64,000 nucleotides of DNA. It comes from Microthrixaceae bacterium. Lineage in GTDB: Bacteria > Actinomycetota > Acidimicrobiia > Acidimicrobiales > Microtrichaceae. The number at the start of each line of letters is the position of its first letter. Positions within the stretch are counted from its first letter, which is position 1. Positions 1 to 9,700 of the stretch are shown here, piece after piece. The DNA is taken from assembly GCA_023958095.1 (NCBI GenBank), contig JAMLGJ010000017.1, positions 1-64,000 on the forward strand, written 5' to 3'. The notes below the pieces were generated by a model. That model was not told the DNA's origin. It was given only the letters and a program-made list of their open reading frames with translations, and did not search any database. Made by a program: the position numbers and the translations under genes.

Positions 1-2
1 CC

Positions 3-890
3 ACCGGGAACCCGTGGGGCATGTCCCAGACCGAGCGTGCGGACTGGGCCAAGGACCTCGATGGCATCGACATCATCGACGGTGGCGACCCGTTCACCGC
101 CGAGTACCTCTACTGGGTGGGCTGCGCCGGCTCCTTCGACGACAAGAACAAGAAGGTCACCCAGTCGATGGCCAAGCTCCTCCAGCGCGCCGAGGTGAGC
201 TTCGCGATCCTCGGGCCCTCGGAGAACTGCACCGGCGACCCGGCACGCCGCTCCGGCAACGAGTACATCTTCCAGATGCTGGCGATGGCCAACATCGAGA
301 CCCTCGACGGCATGGGCGTGCGCAAGATCATCACGCAGTGCCCCCACTGCTTCAACACCCTGGGCAACGAGTACCCACAGCTCGGGGGCAACTACGAGGT
401 GGTGCACCACAGCCAGTTCCTCGAGGAGCTCATCGAGAGCGGCCGGCTCGACCTGACCGGGGCGAAGCTCGACGAGCGGATCGTCTACCACGACGCCTGC
501 TACCTCGGGCGCCACAACGACGTCTACACGCCGCCGCGCAACGTCATCGGATCCCTCGCCGGGATCGAGATCGTGGAGGCGGGCCGCAACGGCACCAAGT
601 CGATGTGCTGCGGTGCCGGCGGCGCCCGGATGTTCATGGAGGAGAACATCGGCAAGCAGGTCAACGTGGAACGCTCCCAGGAGCTGCTCTCCACCGGTGC
701 CACCCGCATCGCCACCGCATGCCCGTTCTGCTACATCATGGTCGACGACGGCGTGAAGTCACAGGGGGTGGAGGACGAGGACGTCAAGGTCGGCGACCTC
801 GCCATGCACCTGCTCGAGGCGATCGAGAACGCCGAACCGGTTGCGGTCACCGCCAACGCCGGCAGGTCCGGGGAGTCCGACGGGGACTGA
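3..890 (+). CDS. Fe-S oxidoreductase, heterodisulfide-reductase-like C-terminal part (partial)
   Basis: The reading frame is open to the left edge, so the 5' part of the gene lies outside the window; the ATG at 21 is probably internal. The visible 289 or so residues contain two cysteine-rich CCG-type modules. The first has YWVGCAGS and TQCPHCFNT; the second has HDACYLGRHN, MCCGAGGARM and TACPFCYIM. Modules of this type occur in HdrB/HdrD, GlpC and related electron-transfer proteins that hold Fe-S clusters and pass electrons between flavoproteins, quinones or disulfides. A membrane-associated (Fe-S)-binding protein of fatty-acid or ETF electron flow is plausible, but the partner is not visible. 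Family confidence is high; the exact substrate is unknown. Confidence 0.85.
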   Translation, partial: TGNPWGMSQTERADWAKDLDGIDIIDGGDPFTAEYLYWVGCAGSFDDKNKKVTQSMAKLLQRAEVSFAILGPSENCTGDPARRSGNEYIFQMLAMANIETLDGMGVRKIITQCPHCFNTLGNEYPQLGGNYEVVHHSQFLEELIESGRLDLTGAKLDERIVYHDACYLGRHNDVYTPPRNVIGSLAGIEIVEAGRNGTKSMCCGAGGARMFMEENIGKQVNVERSQELLSTGATRIATACPFCYIMVDDGVKSQGVEDEDVKVGDLAMHLLEAIENAEPVAVTANAGRSGESDGD

Positions 891-939
891 CCGGAACGGT
901 CACATCCCGGAGCCCGGAACGGTCACGTCCAAGCGCTCC

Positions 940-962
940 GGTCGGGTCCCCCGGACCCGACC
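940..962. terminator. Hairpin between convergent genes
   Basis: A perfect 10-bp stem (GGTCGGGTCC with its complement) closes a CCC loop between the stop codons of the Fe-S protein and dcd. There is no T tract on either side. Its position between convergent genes suggests a bidirectional terminator. Just upstream, CCGGAACGGTCAC occurs twice (891-903 and 916-928). Confidence 0.6.
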
Positions 963-972
963 GCGGCCTGAC

Positions 973-1551
973 TCAGCCGCGGTCGAAGTTCTTCCAGTAC
1001 TGGCTGGGGGTCGGCCCGACCTGACCCGCGTACTTGGATCCGAGCGAGCCGGAGCCGTAGGGGACCTCGGCGGGCCGGTCCATGCGAAGGAAGCTGATCT
1101 GCCCGATCTTCATCCCGGGGTACAGGGTGATCGGAAGTGTCGCCACGTTCGAGAGCTCCAGGGTCAGGTAGCCCTCGAACCCTGCGTCCACGAACCCCGC
1201 AGTGGTGTGGATCAGCAGCCCAAGGCGTCCGAGCGAGCTCTTGCCCTCGATGCGCCCGACGATGTCGTCGGGGAGCTTCACCCGCTCGGCGGTGGAGCCG
1301 AGCACGAACTCGCCGGGGTGGAGGATGAACGGCGAGGAGTCGCTCGCACGGACCATCTCGGTCAGATCCGACAGGTCCTCCTTGACGTCGATCACCGCTC
1401 GGGTGTGGCTGCGGAACACGAGGAACCGATCGTCGAGGCGGACGTCGATCGAACTCGGCTGAACCATCGAGTCGTCGAACGGGTCGATGCACACACGTCC
1501 CGCAGCGATCTCGGCCCGGATGGTTGCGTCTGAGAGGATCACGGCTGGCAC
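973..1551 (-). CDS. dcd: dCTP deaminase
   Basis: This is a 192-residue cytosolic enzyme of the trimeric dUTPase/dCTP deaminase fold. Family motifs are visible: [10 protein letters not shown] near the N-terminus, [14 protein letters not shown] with the catalytic Glu, and [11 protein letters not shown]. The C-terminal tail [16 protein letters not shown] closes over the nucleotide in this family. The sequence resembles actinobacterial bifunctional enzymes that convert dCTP to dUMP in one step; the motifs do not settle mono- versus bifunctional activity. Translation starts at GTG 1551. The gene is monocistronic and convergent with the Fe-S protein gene. Confidence 0.95.
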   Translation of the reverse strand: MPAVILSDATIRAEIAAGRVCIDPFDDSMVQPSSIDVRLDDRFLVFRSHTRAVIDVKEDLSDLTEMVRASDSSPFILHPGEFVLGSTAERVKLPDDIVGRIEGKSSLGRLGLLIHTTAGFVDAGFEGYLTLELSNVATLPITLYPGMKIGQISFLRMDRPAEVPYGSGSLGSKYAGQVGPTPSQYWKNFDRG

Positions 1552-1647
1552 CGTACTGCCCTCGGTCGGTCCGTTCTAGCGCCCGGGCGCCGACCTGATC
1601 GGGTCGGCGCCGGCGGGGTCGGGTCGGGTGTCCTGCGGGCAGCGGGC

Positions 1648-4600
1648 TCAGGAAGCGCCCTCGGACCCCTCACGCCGACCGCGGCCGACCGAGAGGATGC
1701 CCAGCCCGGCGAGGACTACCAGCAGGCCACCGATCCCGAGCCACAGGGATGAGCCACCGGTGTAGGCGAGGGGCTGCTGGACCGACTGGCCGGTCAGGGC
1801 ACCCGTCGCCGGCACGGCGGACACGGACTCCACCACTGGGGCGGGTTCGGTGGGCGTCGGAGCGACCGGCTCCTCGACCACGTCGATGTCCTCGTCGTCG
1901 CTGTTGTCGGTCTCGTCCGGGTCCTCGGTCTGCGAGCCCACGACCGCGGTGTTCCGGATCGCGCCGGGTTCGGCATCGACGGTCGCCACGATCGTCACCG
2001 AGGCGCTCTCCCCGGCGGCGAGAGCCAGCAGCCGGCACGACACGCTGGACCCCTCGGTCGAACCGCAGTCCCACTCCTCATCCGCGGCACCCTCGGCCGA
2101 GACCAGGGTCAGGCCGTCGGGGAGTTCGTCGGTGAGCACCACCTCTTCGGCGGTCGACGGACCGTCGTTGGTCACGGTGAGCGTGTAGCTGACCTGGTCG
2201 CCCGAGTTGAGCTCTGCCACATCGGCGGTCTTGTCGACCGAGAGATCTGCCACCGGGTCCACAGGAGTCTGCTCGTCGTCGGTGTCCGCGGCCTCGTTCT
2301 CCTCGTCGTCGGTGACAGTGGCGGTCACGACGTCGAACACGGCGCTGCTTCCGTCGCCCTCCACGACGATCTCGAAGCTGCACTCGTAGGTCCCACCCGC
2401 AGCGATCTCCGTTCCGAGCTCGCAGGTGCTGGCCGTGACGGGCGCCTCCACGACGGTGACGTCGATGGGTCCTCCGCCGTCCACCGAATCGCTGATCGAC
2501 TTGACCTTGACCGCCTCAGCGGAGGTGTTCACGATCCTCACCGTGTAGCCGACCACACCTCCGGGAGCCGACACCGACGCATCACCGTCGTCCTTGGTCA
2601 CCTCGATGCTCGGCAGCGCGTCTGCCACGTCGACGTCCTCCTCCGCGTCGTCGGTGGCAACGTTGCCCTCATCATCGACAGCGGTGACCACCACCGTGTT
2701 CTCGTGCACATCACCTGCGTTCCCACCCACGAAACGGCTCACGGTGCACTCAGCGGACCCACCAGGAGCCAACACCACACCCGACACACCACACTCAGCA
2801 GTCAGATCACCGAACACCGAGTCAACCAACGACGTCACCGTCACATCCTCCACAGAGGTGTTCGACACCACGAAGGTGAACTCCACATCCGCACCTGGCT
2901 CGGCAACCTCGGACACCGACGCCTCCTTGGAAACCAGAACCGAGGGAAGCACATCGTCCACGTCGACCGATTCGTCCGCGTCGTCGGTGGCAACGTTGCC
3001 CTCATCATCGACAGCGGTGAAGCGGACCACGTCCGCTACCGTGTCGCCGGCGTTCCCGGCCACCAGCACCTCGAAGCTGCACTGGTAGGTCCCACCGGGA
3101 GCCACGACCGTGCCGACCGCCGCTCCGCAGCTGGTGGATACAACCGGGCCACCGGCCCTGGTGACGTCGAAGGGGGTTCCCCCTGCGACGGAGTCGGTCA
3201 CCGAGGTGATCGTGACCGGCTCCACGCCCGAGTTCGTCATGGTCGCGGTGAACTCCACCAGCGCGCCCGGCTCGTCCACCGAGGCGGCACCCGCGTCCTT
3301 GTCCACCGAGATGCCCGGGAGCGTGTCGGTGAAGCCGACCGTCGCGTCGTCGGTGGCCGTCGCTGAGTTGCCGTCGTCGTCCGCGACGGTCACCGTCGCC
3401 ACGTTGTGGTGCGCGTCCCCGGCGTTGCCGGAGAGGAACCTGGTGACCTCACAGCGCGAGCTGTCGGGACCCGTCCCGGGCTGGCCGTCAGCCGGGGCCA
3501 GAACGTCGCCGGCCAGGCCGCACTCGGCGGTGATGTCACCGAAGACCGTATCGACCAGCGACGTGATCTCCACCGCCTCGGCGGCGGTGTTCTCGATCAC
3601 GAACCCGAAGGTGACCTCCGCACCGTGTTCGGACACCGAGGTCTGCCCTGCGGTCTTGGTGATGCTCACCGTGGGGACCACGTCGCTGATGTCAACGCGG
3701 GCGTCATCGCTGTCGGCCGCGTCGTTGCCGTCGTCGTCACTGGCCTCGACCTCGACGACGTCGCGGACCGTCGTGCCGCCGGCACCGGAGACCTCGACGG
3801 TGAAGGTGCAGTCGGCTGATGCGCCGGGCTCGATGCTCGACCCGACGACCGTGCCGCACGTGGTCGCCTTCACCACCGAACCGGTGGTGGCGATGTCGAT
3901 CGCTGGCCCCCCGGCGATCGAATCGGTGAGCGAGTCGACCTGGATCGCCTCTATGCCCGGGTTGGACACGGCCACGGCGAAGGTGACCTCGGCACCGGGT
4001 TCGGCAACGCTTGCGGTGCCGGCGGTCTTGGTGACCTCCACGCGAGGCGTGACGTCGTCGATGCCGACGCTCGCACCATCGGAGTCCTCCACGACGTTGT
4101 CGTCGCTGTCGTGTGCCGACACGGTCACCACGTCGGCGACCACATCGCCCGCGTCACCCTCGACCAACAGGTCGAAGGTGCAGCTCGTCGACTCACCGGG
4201 GGCCAGGGTCAGGCCCACCAGGTCGTCGCAGTCCGTGACGGCGAGCGCCGTCACGTCGAGAGGTGCCCCGCCGTCGACCGAGTCGACCAGCGAGTCGATC
4301 TCGAGTGGTTCGACACTGGTGTTGGTGATGCCCACGGTGAAGGTGACGGTGTCGCCCGGTTCGTCCACCGAGGAGACCGATGCGCTCTTGGTGACCCCGA
4401 GCGTGGGGTTCGGGGCCAGGTTGGTGAACGTGCACACCACGTCCTCACCGGGACCTACCCGGATGTCGCCGACGGCGGACCCGTCGCTGCAGGTCGCGGA
4501 CACCTGGGTCCAGCGCTGCGGGGTGAGCTCGACCACTGAGTAGGAGCCGGGCTGCACCGCGTTGGCGACGGTGCTCGCCTCACCGTCAGCAGTGGTGAGC

Positions 4601-6219
4601 TCGAAGTCGCCGGCGAAATCCGACTCGAACGCAAAGGTTCCGTCCGCCCCCTCGGCGGCCTTGCGAACCGTGATGGAGCCCGGCGCCGCTTCGTTGGTGA
4701 AGGTGCAGAGCCAACGCTCACCCTCGCCAACGACGAGCGCAGCGGGGTCGACGGTCTCCACGGGCGCGGTGTCGGTGTTGTCGCACACCGCGGAGTCGAG
4801 CGAGAAGTTCGTGCTGTCGTCCTCGGTCACGGAGTAGGTGCCGGGTGGGACCTCACCGAAGGTCGCCGTGTCACCGTGTCCGAGGTCCGCGAGCTGGCGG
4901 TCCACACCGGGTCCCGTGAGGGCGAAGTCGAACTCACCGGCGACACCCGCTGGCAGCGTCACCTTGCGGACGTCGATCCGTGCGGGGGCGACCTCCCGGT
5001 TGCGGACGTTGCAGTTGACCGAGTCGGCCGGTCCCAGCCCACCGGGCACAACCCAGCTGACCGAGCCGTCGGGGCCGACCTGCGGCGTGAGCTCGAGGAC
5101 GCTCGTTGCACCGGTGTCGTAGTTGCGGCGCTGGCACGTCGCGGATTCGAAGGTCCAACCGGCTCGGGCCTGCTCGGTCACCGATGCGCCAATCGTGGCG
5201 GTGGCGCCCTGTTCCCACTTGAAGTTGGCCTTCCCGTCGACGGTGGTCTGCGTCGCCGTGGTCTCCGCGGCACCCTGCTGGGGGTTCTCCCATTCGGCGG
5301 GGGCCGATCCAAGCTCGAGTTCGAACTCCCAACTGTTGCCGGGACGCTCGTCGCCCTCGAGGGGGATCTCGGTCTTGGTGATGTTGAGCGACGGGGCGCA
5401 GAGCTCCTTGACGAAGTCCTCGAGGAGCGTCTTGAGCTCCGCGAAGCCGACCGTGGTCCAGTCGGCCTCGGCGAAGCTCATGCCGTTGGTGCTCGTGAGT
5501 CGCTCATCGCCGGAGATGGCCGAGAGGTTCGACGTGTTGAGGTTCCCGCCGATGCCGACCGCGAGGACGTGGGTGCCAGCTGCCTTGAGCAGGTCGGCCT
5601 CCGCGACCGCCTTGTTGATGTCGTTCGAAGAGGTGTACGAACCGCTGCCCCCCAGGGAGTTGCCGTGGCCGTTCACCCCTGAGCCCGAGTTGTGGTATGT
5701 CGGGTTCCCGTCGGTGAGGACCACCGTGAGTGGTGTGACCGCCGGCTGGCGGCGGGCCATCTCGAGGGCGTCGTCCCAGTTGGTTCCCCCAGAGGAGTTG
5801 TAGGCCGGCAGCTGGACGTCCTCGGCGGGCAACAGCCGGAGGTCCGAGATGTTGCTGGAGCTGCCGACGCCGCCGGCCAGGGTGACCGCCGTGGCGGTAC
5901 TCGAGAAGGAGATCACCTGCACCCGCGACCCGGTGTTCGACACGCCGCCGATCAGAGCGTTGGCCGCGTCGGCCATCTCGTCGTTGTAGCTGCCGATGCT
6001 GCCGGACCGGTCGATGATGATCGTCATGTCCAGGCCGCACCTCTGCGGGAGGTCCGGGTTGCCGTCCTGCGCGGGGGTCGCGGACACGCGCGCGGACGGC
6101 AGGAACGACATCACCATCGCCAGCAGCCCGAGCACCCCGACCACTGCGATCGGGCGCTCACGACTCGATCGCCCTGCTGCTCGCGAGCCTGAGTTCGACT
6201 TGCGGTGCCGTACAGACAT
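1648..6219 (-). CDS. LAXTG-anchored surface protein with vWA domain and CARDB/DUF11-like repeats
   Basis: This 1523-residue exported protein has a basic N-terminus and a hydrophobic signal segment at about 24-48. A von Willebrand A domain follows, with MIDAS residues D70-R-S72-G-S74 and a later LTDGNP loop. Two prealbumin/SpaA-like modules come next (IDVRKVTLPAG and ITVRKAAEGAD starts), then six repeats of about 115-120 residues beginning with P-x-x-x-V-x-K-like strands, then a DUF11-type module (ADLSVDKTADVAE). A Pro/Val-rich spacer leads to LAYTGG, a hydrophobic span and a basic tail, which fits a class E sortase (LAXTG) signal. A role as adhesin or surface fibre is inferred. The ATG at 6219 has a GGTGGAG ribosome-binding site 5 nt upstream. 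Confidence 0.85.
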   Translation of the reverse strand: MSVRHRKSNSGSRAAGRSSRERPIAVVGVLGLLAMVMSFLPSARVSATPAQDGNPDLPQRCGLDMTIIIDRSGSIGSYNDEMADAANALIGGVSNTGSRVQVISFSSTATAVTLAGGVGSSSNISDLRLLPAEDVQLPAYNSSGGTNWDDALEMARRQPAVTPLTVVLTDGNPTYHNSGSGVNGHGNSLGGSGSYTSSNDINKAVAEADLLKAAGTHVLAVGIGGNLNTSNLSAISGDERLTSTNGMSFAEADWTTVGFAELKTLLEDFVKELCAPSLNITKTEIPLEGDERPGNSWEFELELGSAPAEWENPQQGAAETTATQTTVDGKANFKWEQGATATIGASVTEQARAGWTFESATCQRRNYDTGATSVLELTPQVGPDGSVSWVVPGGLGPADSVNCNVRNREVAPARIDVRKVTLPAGVAGEFDFALTGPGVDRQLADLGHGDTATFGEVPPGTYSVTEDDSTNFSLDSAVCDNTDTAPVETVDPAALVVGEGERWLCTFTNEAAPGSITVRKAAEGADGTFAFESDFAGDFELTTADGEASTVANAVQPGSYSVVELTPQRWTQVSATCSDGSAVGDIRVGPGEDVVCTFTNLAPNPTLGVTKSASVSSVDEPGDTVTFTVGITNTSVEPLEIDSLVDSVDGGAPLDVTALAVTDCDDLVGLTLAPGESTSCTFDLLVEGDAGDVVADVVTVSAHDSDDNVVEDSDGASVGIDDVTPRVEVTKTAGTASVAEPGAEVTFAVAVSNPGIEAIQVDSLTDSIAGGPAIDIATTGSVVKATTCGTVVGSSIEPGASADCTFTVEVSGAGGTTVRDVVEVEASDDDGNDAADSDDARVDISDVVPTVSITKTAGQTSVSEHGAEVTFGFVIENTAAEAVEITSLVDTVFGDITAECGLAGDVLAPADGQPGTGPDSSRCEVTRFLSGNAGDAHHNVATVTVADDDGNSATATDDATVGFTDTLPGISVDKDAGAASVDEPGALVEFTATMTNSGVEPVTITSVTDSVAGGTPFDVTRAGGPVVSTSCGAAVGTVVAPGGTYQCSFEVLVAGNAGDTVADVVRFTAVDDEGNVATDDADESVDVDDVLPSVLVSKEASVSEVAEPGADVEFTFVVSNTSVEDVTVTSLVDSVFGDLTAECGVSGVVLAPGGSAECTVSRFVGGNAGDVHENTVVVTAVDDEGNVATDDAEEDVDVADALPSIEVTKDDGDASVSAPGGVVGYTVRIVNTSAEAVKVKSISDSVDGGGPIDVTVVEAPVTASTCELGTEIAAGGTYECSFEIVVEGDGSSAVFDVVTATVTDDEENEAADTDDEQTPVDPVADLSVDKTADVAELNSGDQVSYTLTVTNDGPSTAEEVVLTDELPDGLTLVSAEGAADEEWDCGSTEGSSVSCRLLALAAGESASVTIVATVDAEPGAIRNTAVVGSQTEDPDETDNSDDEDIDVVEEPVAPTPTEPAPVVESVSAVPATGALTGQSVQQPLAYTGGSSLWLGIGGLLVVLAGLGILSVGRGRREGSEGAS
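2642..3020. repeat. 46-bp perfect direct repeat inside the surface-protein gene (2642-2687 and 2975-3020)
   Basis: The same 46 bp occur at the same position in two neighbouring repeat modules, 333 bp apart. Other modules match only at protein level. This points to recent duplication or gene conversion between modules. Confidence 0.8.
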
Positions 6220-6519
6220 GGTGACTCCACCTGTCCCGGCCCGAGCCGGTTTCGCCTCGCTCGCTCCACACCTGCGACCAGTTCCGGCGGGGAGGTCATC
6301 GCTCTCTCGGGACTCCTACACCCTCATTGGTACCGAGGTGGGAATGAATCCCGAATGAGCAGAGCCCCCACGCGTGGGCCCGATGGCCCACTTGCCGGAT
6401 GGCCTCCGCGTCGCCCTTTCGGACACGGGCAACCCCGGGTCCGGTGATGCGGCGCACGGACGCTACAGTTGCCATCGCCCCCGGACACGTCTGCGAGTCG
6501 AGGCGCCGGGGTAAGTTAC
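6220..6519. other. 300-bp intergenic region upstream of tRNA-Gly
   Basis: This stretch separates the divergently oriented surface-protein gene and tRNA-Gly. No conserved reading frame is visible. A TACAGT hexamer at 6464-6469 could be the tRNA -10 box. No clear promoter for the surface protein was found. Confidence 0.3.
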
Positions 6520-6593
6520 GCGGGTGTAGTTCAATGGTAGAACATCAGCTTCCCAAGCTGATAACGCGGGTTCGATTCCCGTCACCCGCTCCA
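6520..6593 (+). tRNA. tRNA-Gly (anticodon CCC)
   Basis: A full cloverleaf with encoded CCA. The acceptor stem GCGGGTG pairs with CACCCGC, the D stem is GTTC/GAAC, the anticodon stem is TCAGC/GCTGA with loop TTCCCAA (anticodon CCC at 6552-6554), and the T stem is GCGGG/CCCGT around TTCGATT. The gene is the left junction of the integrated element: everything from about the anticodon stem onward probably came with the element, and a diverged 3' half of a tRNA-Gly is stranded at 22000-22047. Confidence 0.95.
6546..6561 (+). repeat. attL core
   Basis: The 16-bp core is shared exactly with 22000-22015 and covers the anticodon stem-loop of the intact tRNA-Gly. The sequence is itself an inverted repeat, as expected for a tyrosine-recombinase core. 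Confidence 0.75.
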
Positions 6594-6597
6594 ACGT

Positions 6598-6638
6598 GAA
6601 GGCCCAGGTCACCCGGAGTGTCCGGCCCTTGGGCCTTC
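6598..6638 (+). terminator. Hairpin downstream of tRNA-Gly
   Basis: A 9-bp perfect stem (GAAGGCCCA with TGGGCCTTC) begins 5 nt after the tRNA CCA end. Its loop contains a smaller CCGG/CCGG stem. It is probably the tRNA terminator, and it lies on the element side of the junction. Confidence 0.55.
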
Positions 6639-6660
6639 GTCGTTCGAGGACCCGAAATCG

Positions 6661-6689
6661 GCGGCGTGACCCTAGCGTGACCCTACGGA
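6661..6689 (+). repeat. Left 29-bp arm repeat (putative integrase arm site)
   Basis: These 29 bp are identical to 21873-21901 and contain GCGTGACCCTA twice in tandem. The repeat starts 99 bp from the attL core. This placement fits arm-type binding sites of a tyrosine recombinase with an N-terminal arm-binding domain. Confidence 0.7.
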
Positions 6690-6716
6690 TCGGCCGACAC
6701 GCCGGATCGCCGACAC

Positions 6717-9700
6717 CTACTCCTCCACCTCGGCGTCACCGATGGTCATCCGTGCGTCTGCGACGGACAGCCGAGCGCGGCCGTCGCTGAGCAGCCCTGC
6801 GGGATCGCAGTAACGGGTCACCCTCGGCGCCGCGCTCTCCACATCGGTCACCCGATAGATGAAGTAGCCCTCACGCCGTCGGAGCGCCTCGACGAGCTCG
6901 CTCTGGCTGATCAGGAACGGAGCGGTCGGGTCGTCCCCGGTCGTCGACTTCACCTCGATGTAGATCCGAACGCCACTCGCGTCCAGGCTCTCGATGTCGT
7001 ACGGGGAGAAGGGGTTCCGATCGGCCCGCCACACGACGGCTGACGGGTCACCGCCGAAGTCGGCAACCCGCTTCCTCTCTGCCTCGAAGGCCGCCTGTTC
7101 TCCTCGGCGACCGATGTCCCGAGACCTCTTGTCGGCCCGGTCGTGATCGACGGGACCGCTGGGTCCCAGGTTCGTACCTCGGCTCCGCCGCTTCGAGGCA
7201 GGTTCCACCGGTCCGGCGTCGGCATCCTCGATCTGAATCTGCTCGGGGTCGAGGTCTGGCAGCGGTGGGTCCGGTTCACCGTCTTCATCCGTTGAGCCGG
7301 CACCGCTGGCTCCGCTCCCGTCGGTGCCAGCGCTGTCCGAGCCCGAAGGTTCCTCGTCGTCGACCTCGGTCGAGGTAGACGATGAGTCGCCAGCCAGGAC
7401 GTCATCGAGCAGTTCGGCCTCCTCGAGGTCGTCGACGGGTAGGTCGAGCCGCGACCGCATCGACTCGACGATCCCAGGTTCGATGTGCCGGGCAGCCAGG
7501 ATCTTGCGCCGGTTGCCGTCGGCCCCCACGAGAAGCATCGCGAGCGCATCTCCCACGGTCTGGACACCGATGTACTGAGCCAGTTGCGGCCCGAACCCGT
7601 ACCAATCCGGTTCGCCGTTGATGGGATCGACCTCGAGATGCGCCGTGCCGAATTGCCGTGTGATGAAGCCACGATCCTGTTCCTGGCGGATCGCGATGTA
7701 CGACGTGGCGTCCGAACGGTCGATCGTCACGTCGTTGAAGGCATGGCGGAGGACCAGCTCGTCGCACACAACGACGTCGAGGCGCTTCAAGCGCCTGATG
7801 ACGTTGTCCTCCTGGGACGGGGCTGCGTCGACCGCGACGGCAGCGAGATAGGGACCTGCTTCGAGGAGTTGTCTCTCGATCACCTGCTGCAGCTCGTCCC
7901 GAACGACCGACGGGCGCGGCAGCACGGTCACCCCCTCGTCCAATGACGCGAGCCCGAGTGCAGAATGCAGCCGATACAGATCCTTGTCCGCGTCGAGGAT
8001 CGGGTAGTGGTCCTCCCATGCCTGGGCGAGCAGTGGATCGGCCGCCACGACAGGATCAGAGACGAACACCGGCTTCCCCTGGAACCTCGCGAGGAGCGGC
8101 ACCTCCTCGAGGCCGTGCTCGTCCGTAAGCGAATCGTTCAGCGTCCGCATCGCCCAGCGGGCTGTCGTCTGGATCTCCTTCGTCGGCCCGGATGCAGTTT
8201 CGAACTCCTCAGCGAGCTCCGCGAGGAGCACCGCCAGATCCGACGGGGCTGGGCGGGCGGCGTCGGTGATCCCGAGCTGAACCGCAAGTACGGAACCGGG
8301 ACCTTCCGTGAGCCGGTCATCGACGAGGGCGATCCTGCGGAGCACCCACTTCGGGGTGTCGAATGATCGACGCCATGCCTCTGGTGGCGGAACGAGGAGC
8401 CGCTCCTGCGCCTTCGACGTAGGTATCCATGGGAGCGTTGTGAGTTGGTGCATGAGCAGCGATGGCGTCCGCCGCTCACGCTCGCCGCCATGCCATGCGT
8501 GCTGGCAGTAGAACGCCGCGTCGGTCGCCCTCCCGTACACAGTCGACCATCGGGCGGCCAGCTCGCTCCAGAGATCGAGGAGTCGACCAGCATCCTCGGA
8601 CCGCACCAGATCAGCGAAACGATCGAGGGCGTACGACCGGCGGACTTGCTGGCTGGAGGGGTGCCCCTGCACGCAGGAACGGACCGCGGCGACCTCGGGG
8701 CTGGCCCACCACTCGTCCCAGCCGGTGAGTCGTCTGTGGGGGTGACGAGCAAGTTTCTCGGTGAGGTGGACGTCCTTCTGATCCACCTCGGCATCGAGCA
8801 CACGAGGGTGATCTGCAACGCCTACCCAGGCAAGGAAGTCGCGCTCGGTCTGTTTGGCCTGGTCGTCCGAGGGCGGGTCGATGGCCAGGAACTCAGCTTC
8901 GCCGAACGGTCCATAGATCGCTTCTAGCTTCTCGCTGCCGGTCCACGTCGCGCCGAAGTACGTCCGTCCTGCCGGTCGTAGCTCTGGTGTACCTCCACCG
9001 GCAGGCCGAGCCGGCACGAGCACGTCGGCGATCTGGCGGCGAAGCCGGGGGTCGCCGCTGCGTTGACTGCTGTAGTACGCGCGGAGACCGTTGATCGCTC
9101 GATCGCGCTGAGCAGGCGCTGTGTCGCCATCCGTGAGCAACGGAAGTAGGTGACTGGTGAGCAGCTCGCGCCACTCGAAGTCGCGAACACCGCACTCCTT
9201 CAGCAGTCCGTCCAAGCCGGGTAGATCGGGCACCGCTGCGATCGGAACTGGCATGTCCTCAGGAACATCCACGTCATCTCGCCGTCGCGGGAAGAAGACG
9301 CGCTCGGTACCGGGTGCTGCCCACCTACCTTCCGCCGTTCGCACGATCGGGACAGCCGCCAAGGCAGGGGCCAGTCGATGTCCTCGAAGTGCTTCGGACC
9401 AGTCGAGCAGCGCTTCGTAGAACTCGGTGATCCCCTCGATCGGAGGTGGGTCAAGCTGGGCCGCAGCGTCTTCCACCTCCCACTCCTGCAATTCCATCCG
9501 CTCGACCAGAAAGGATCTCGCCTTGGCATCCCGCTCGACATCGGGATGCAGGAGACGGCCCACATCCCGTAGGTCGAGGTGTCTGTGCAGCCGACCGGGA
9601 TCTTCCACCGCCGCGGGCAGCAGCAGCGCCTCAACCGGCATACGGGGCTCGCCGTCACAGCCAGGCAGATAGCGAGCACCACGCAGGGCCTCCACAGCCA

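Noticed and set aside
3110-4543. Long plus-strand reading frame of 477 codons
   Set aside because: It lies antisense to the surface-protein gene, is Ser/Thr/Ala-rich, and has no domain or start signal; high-GC shadow frame.
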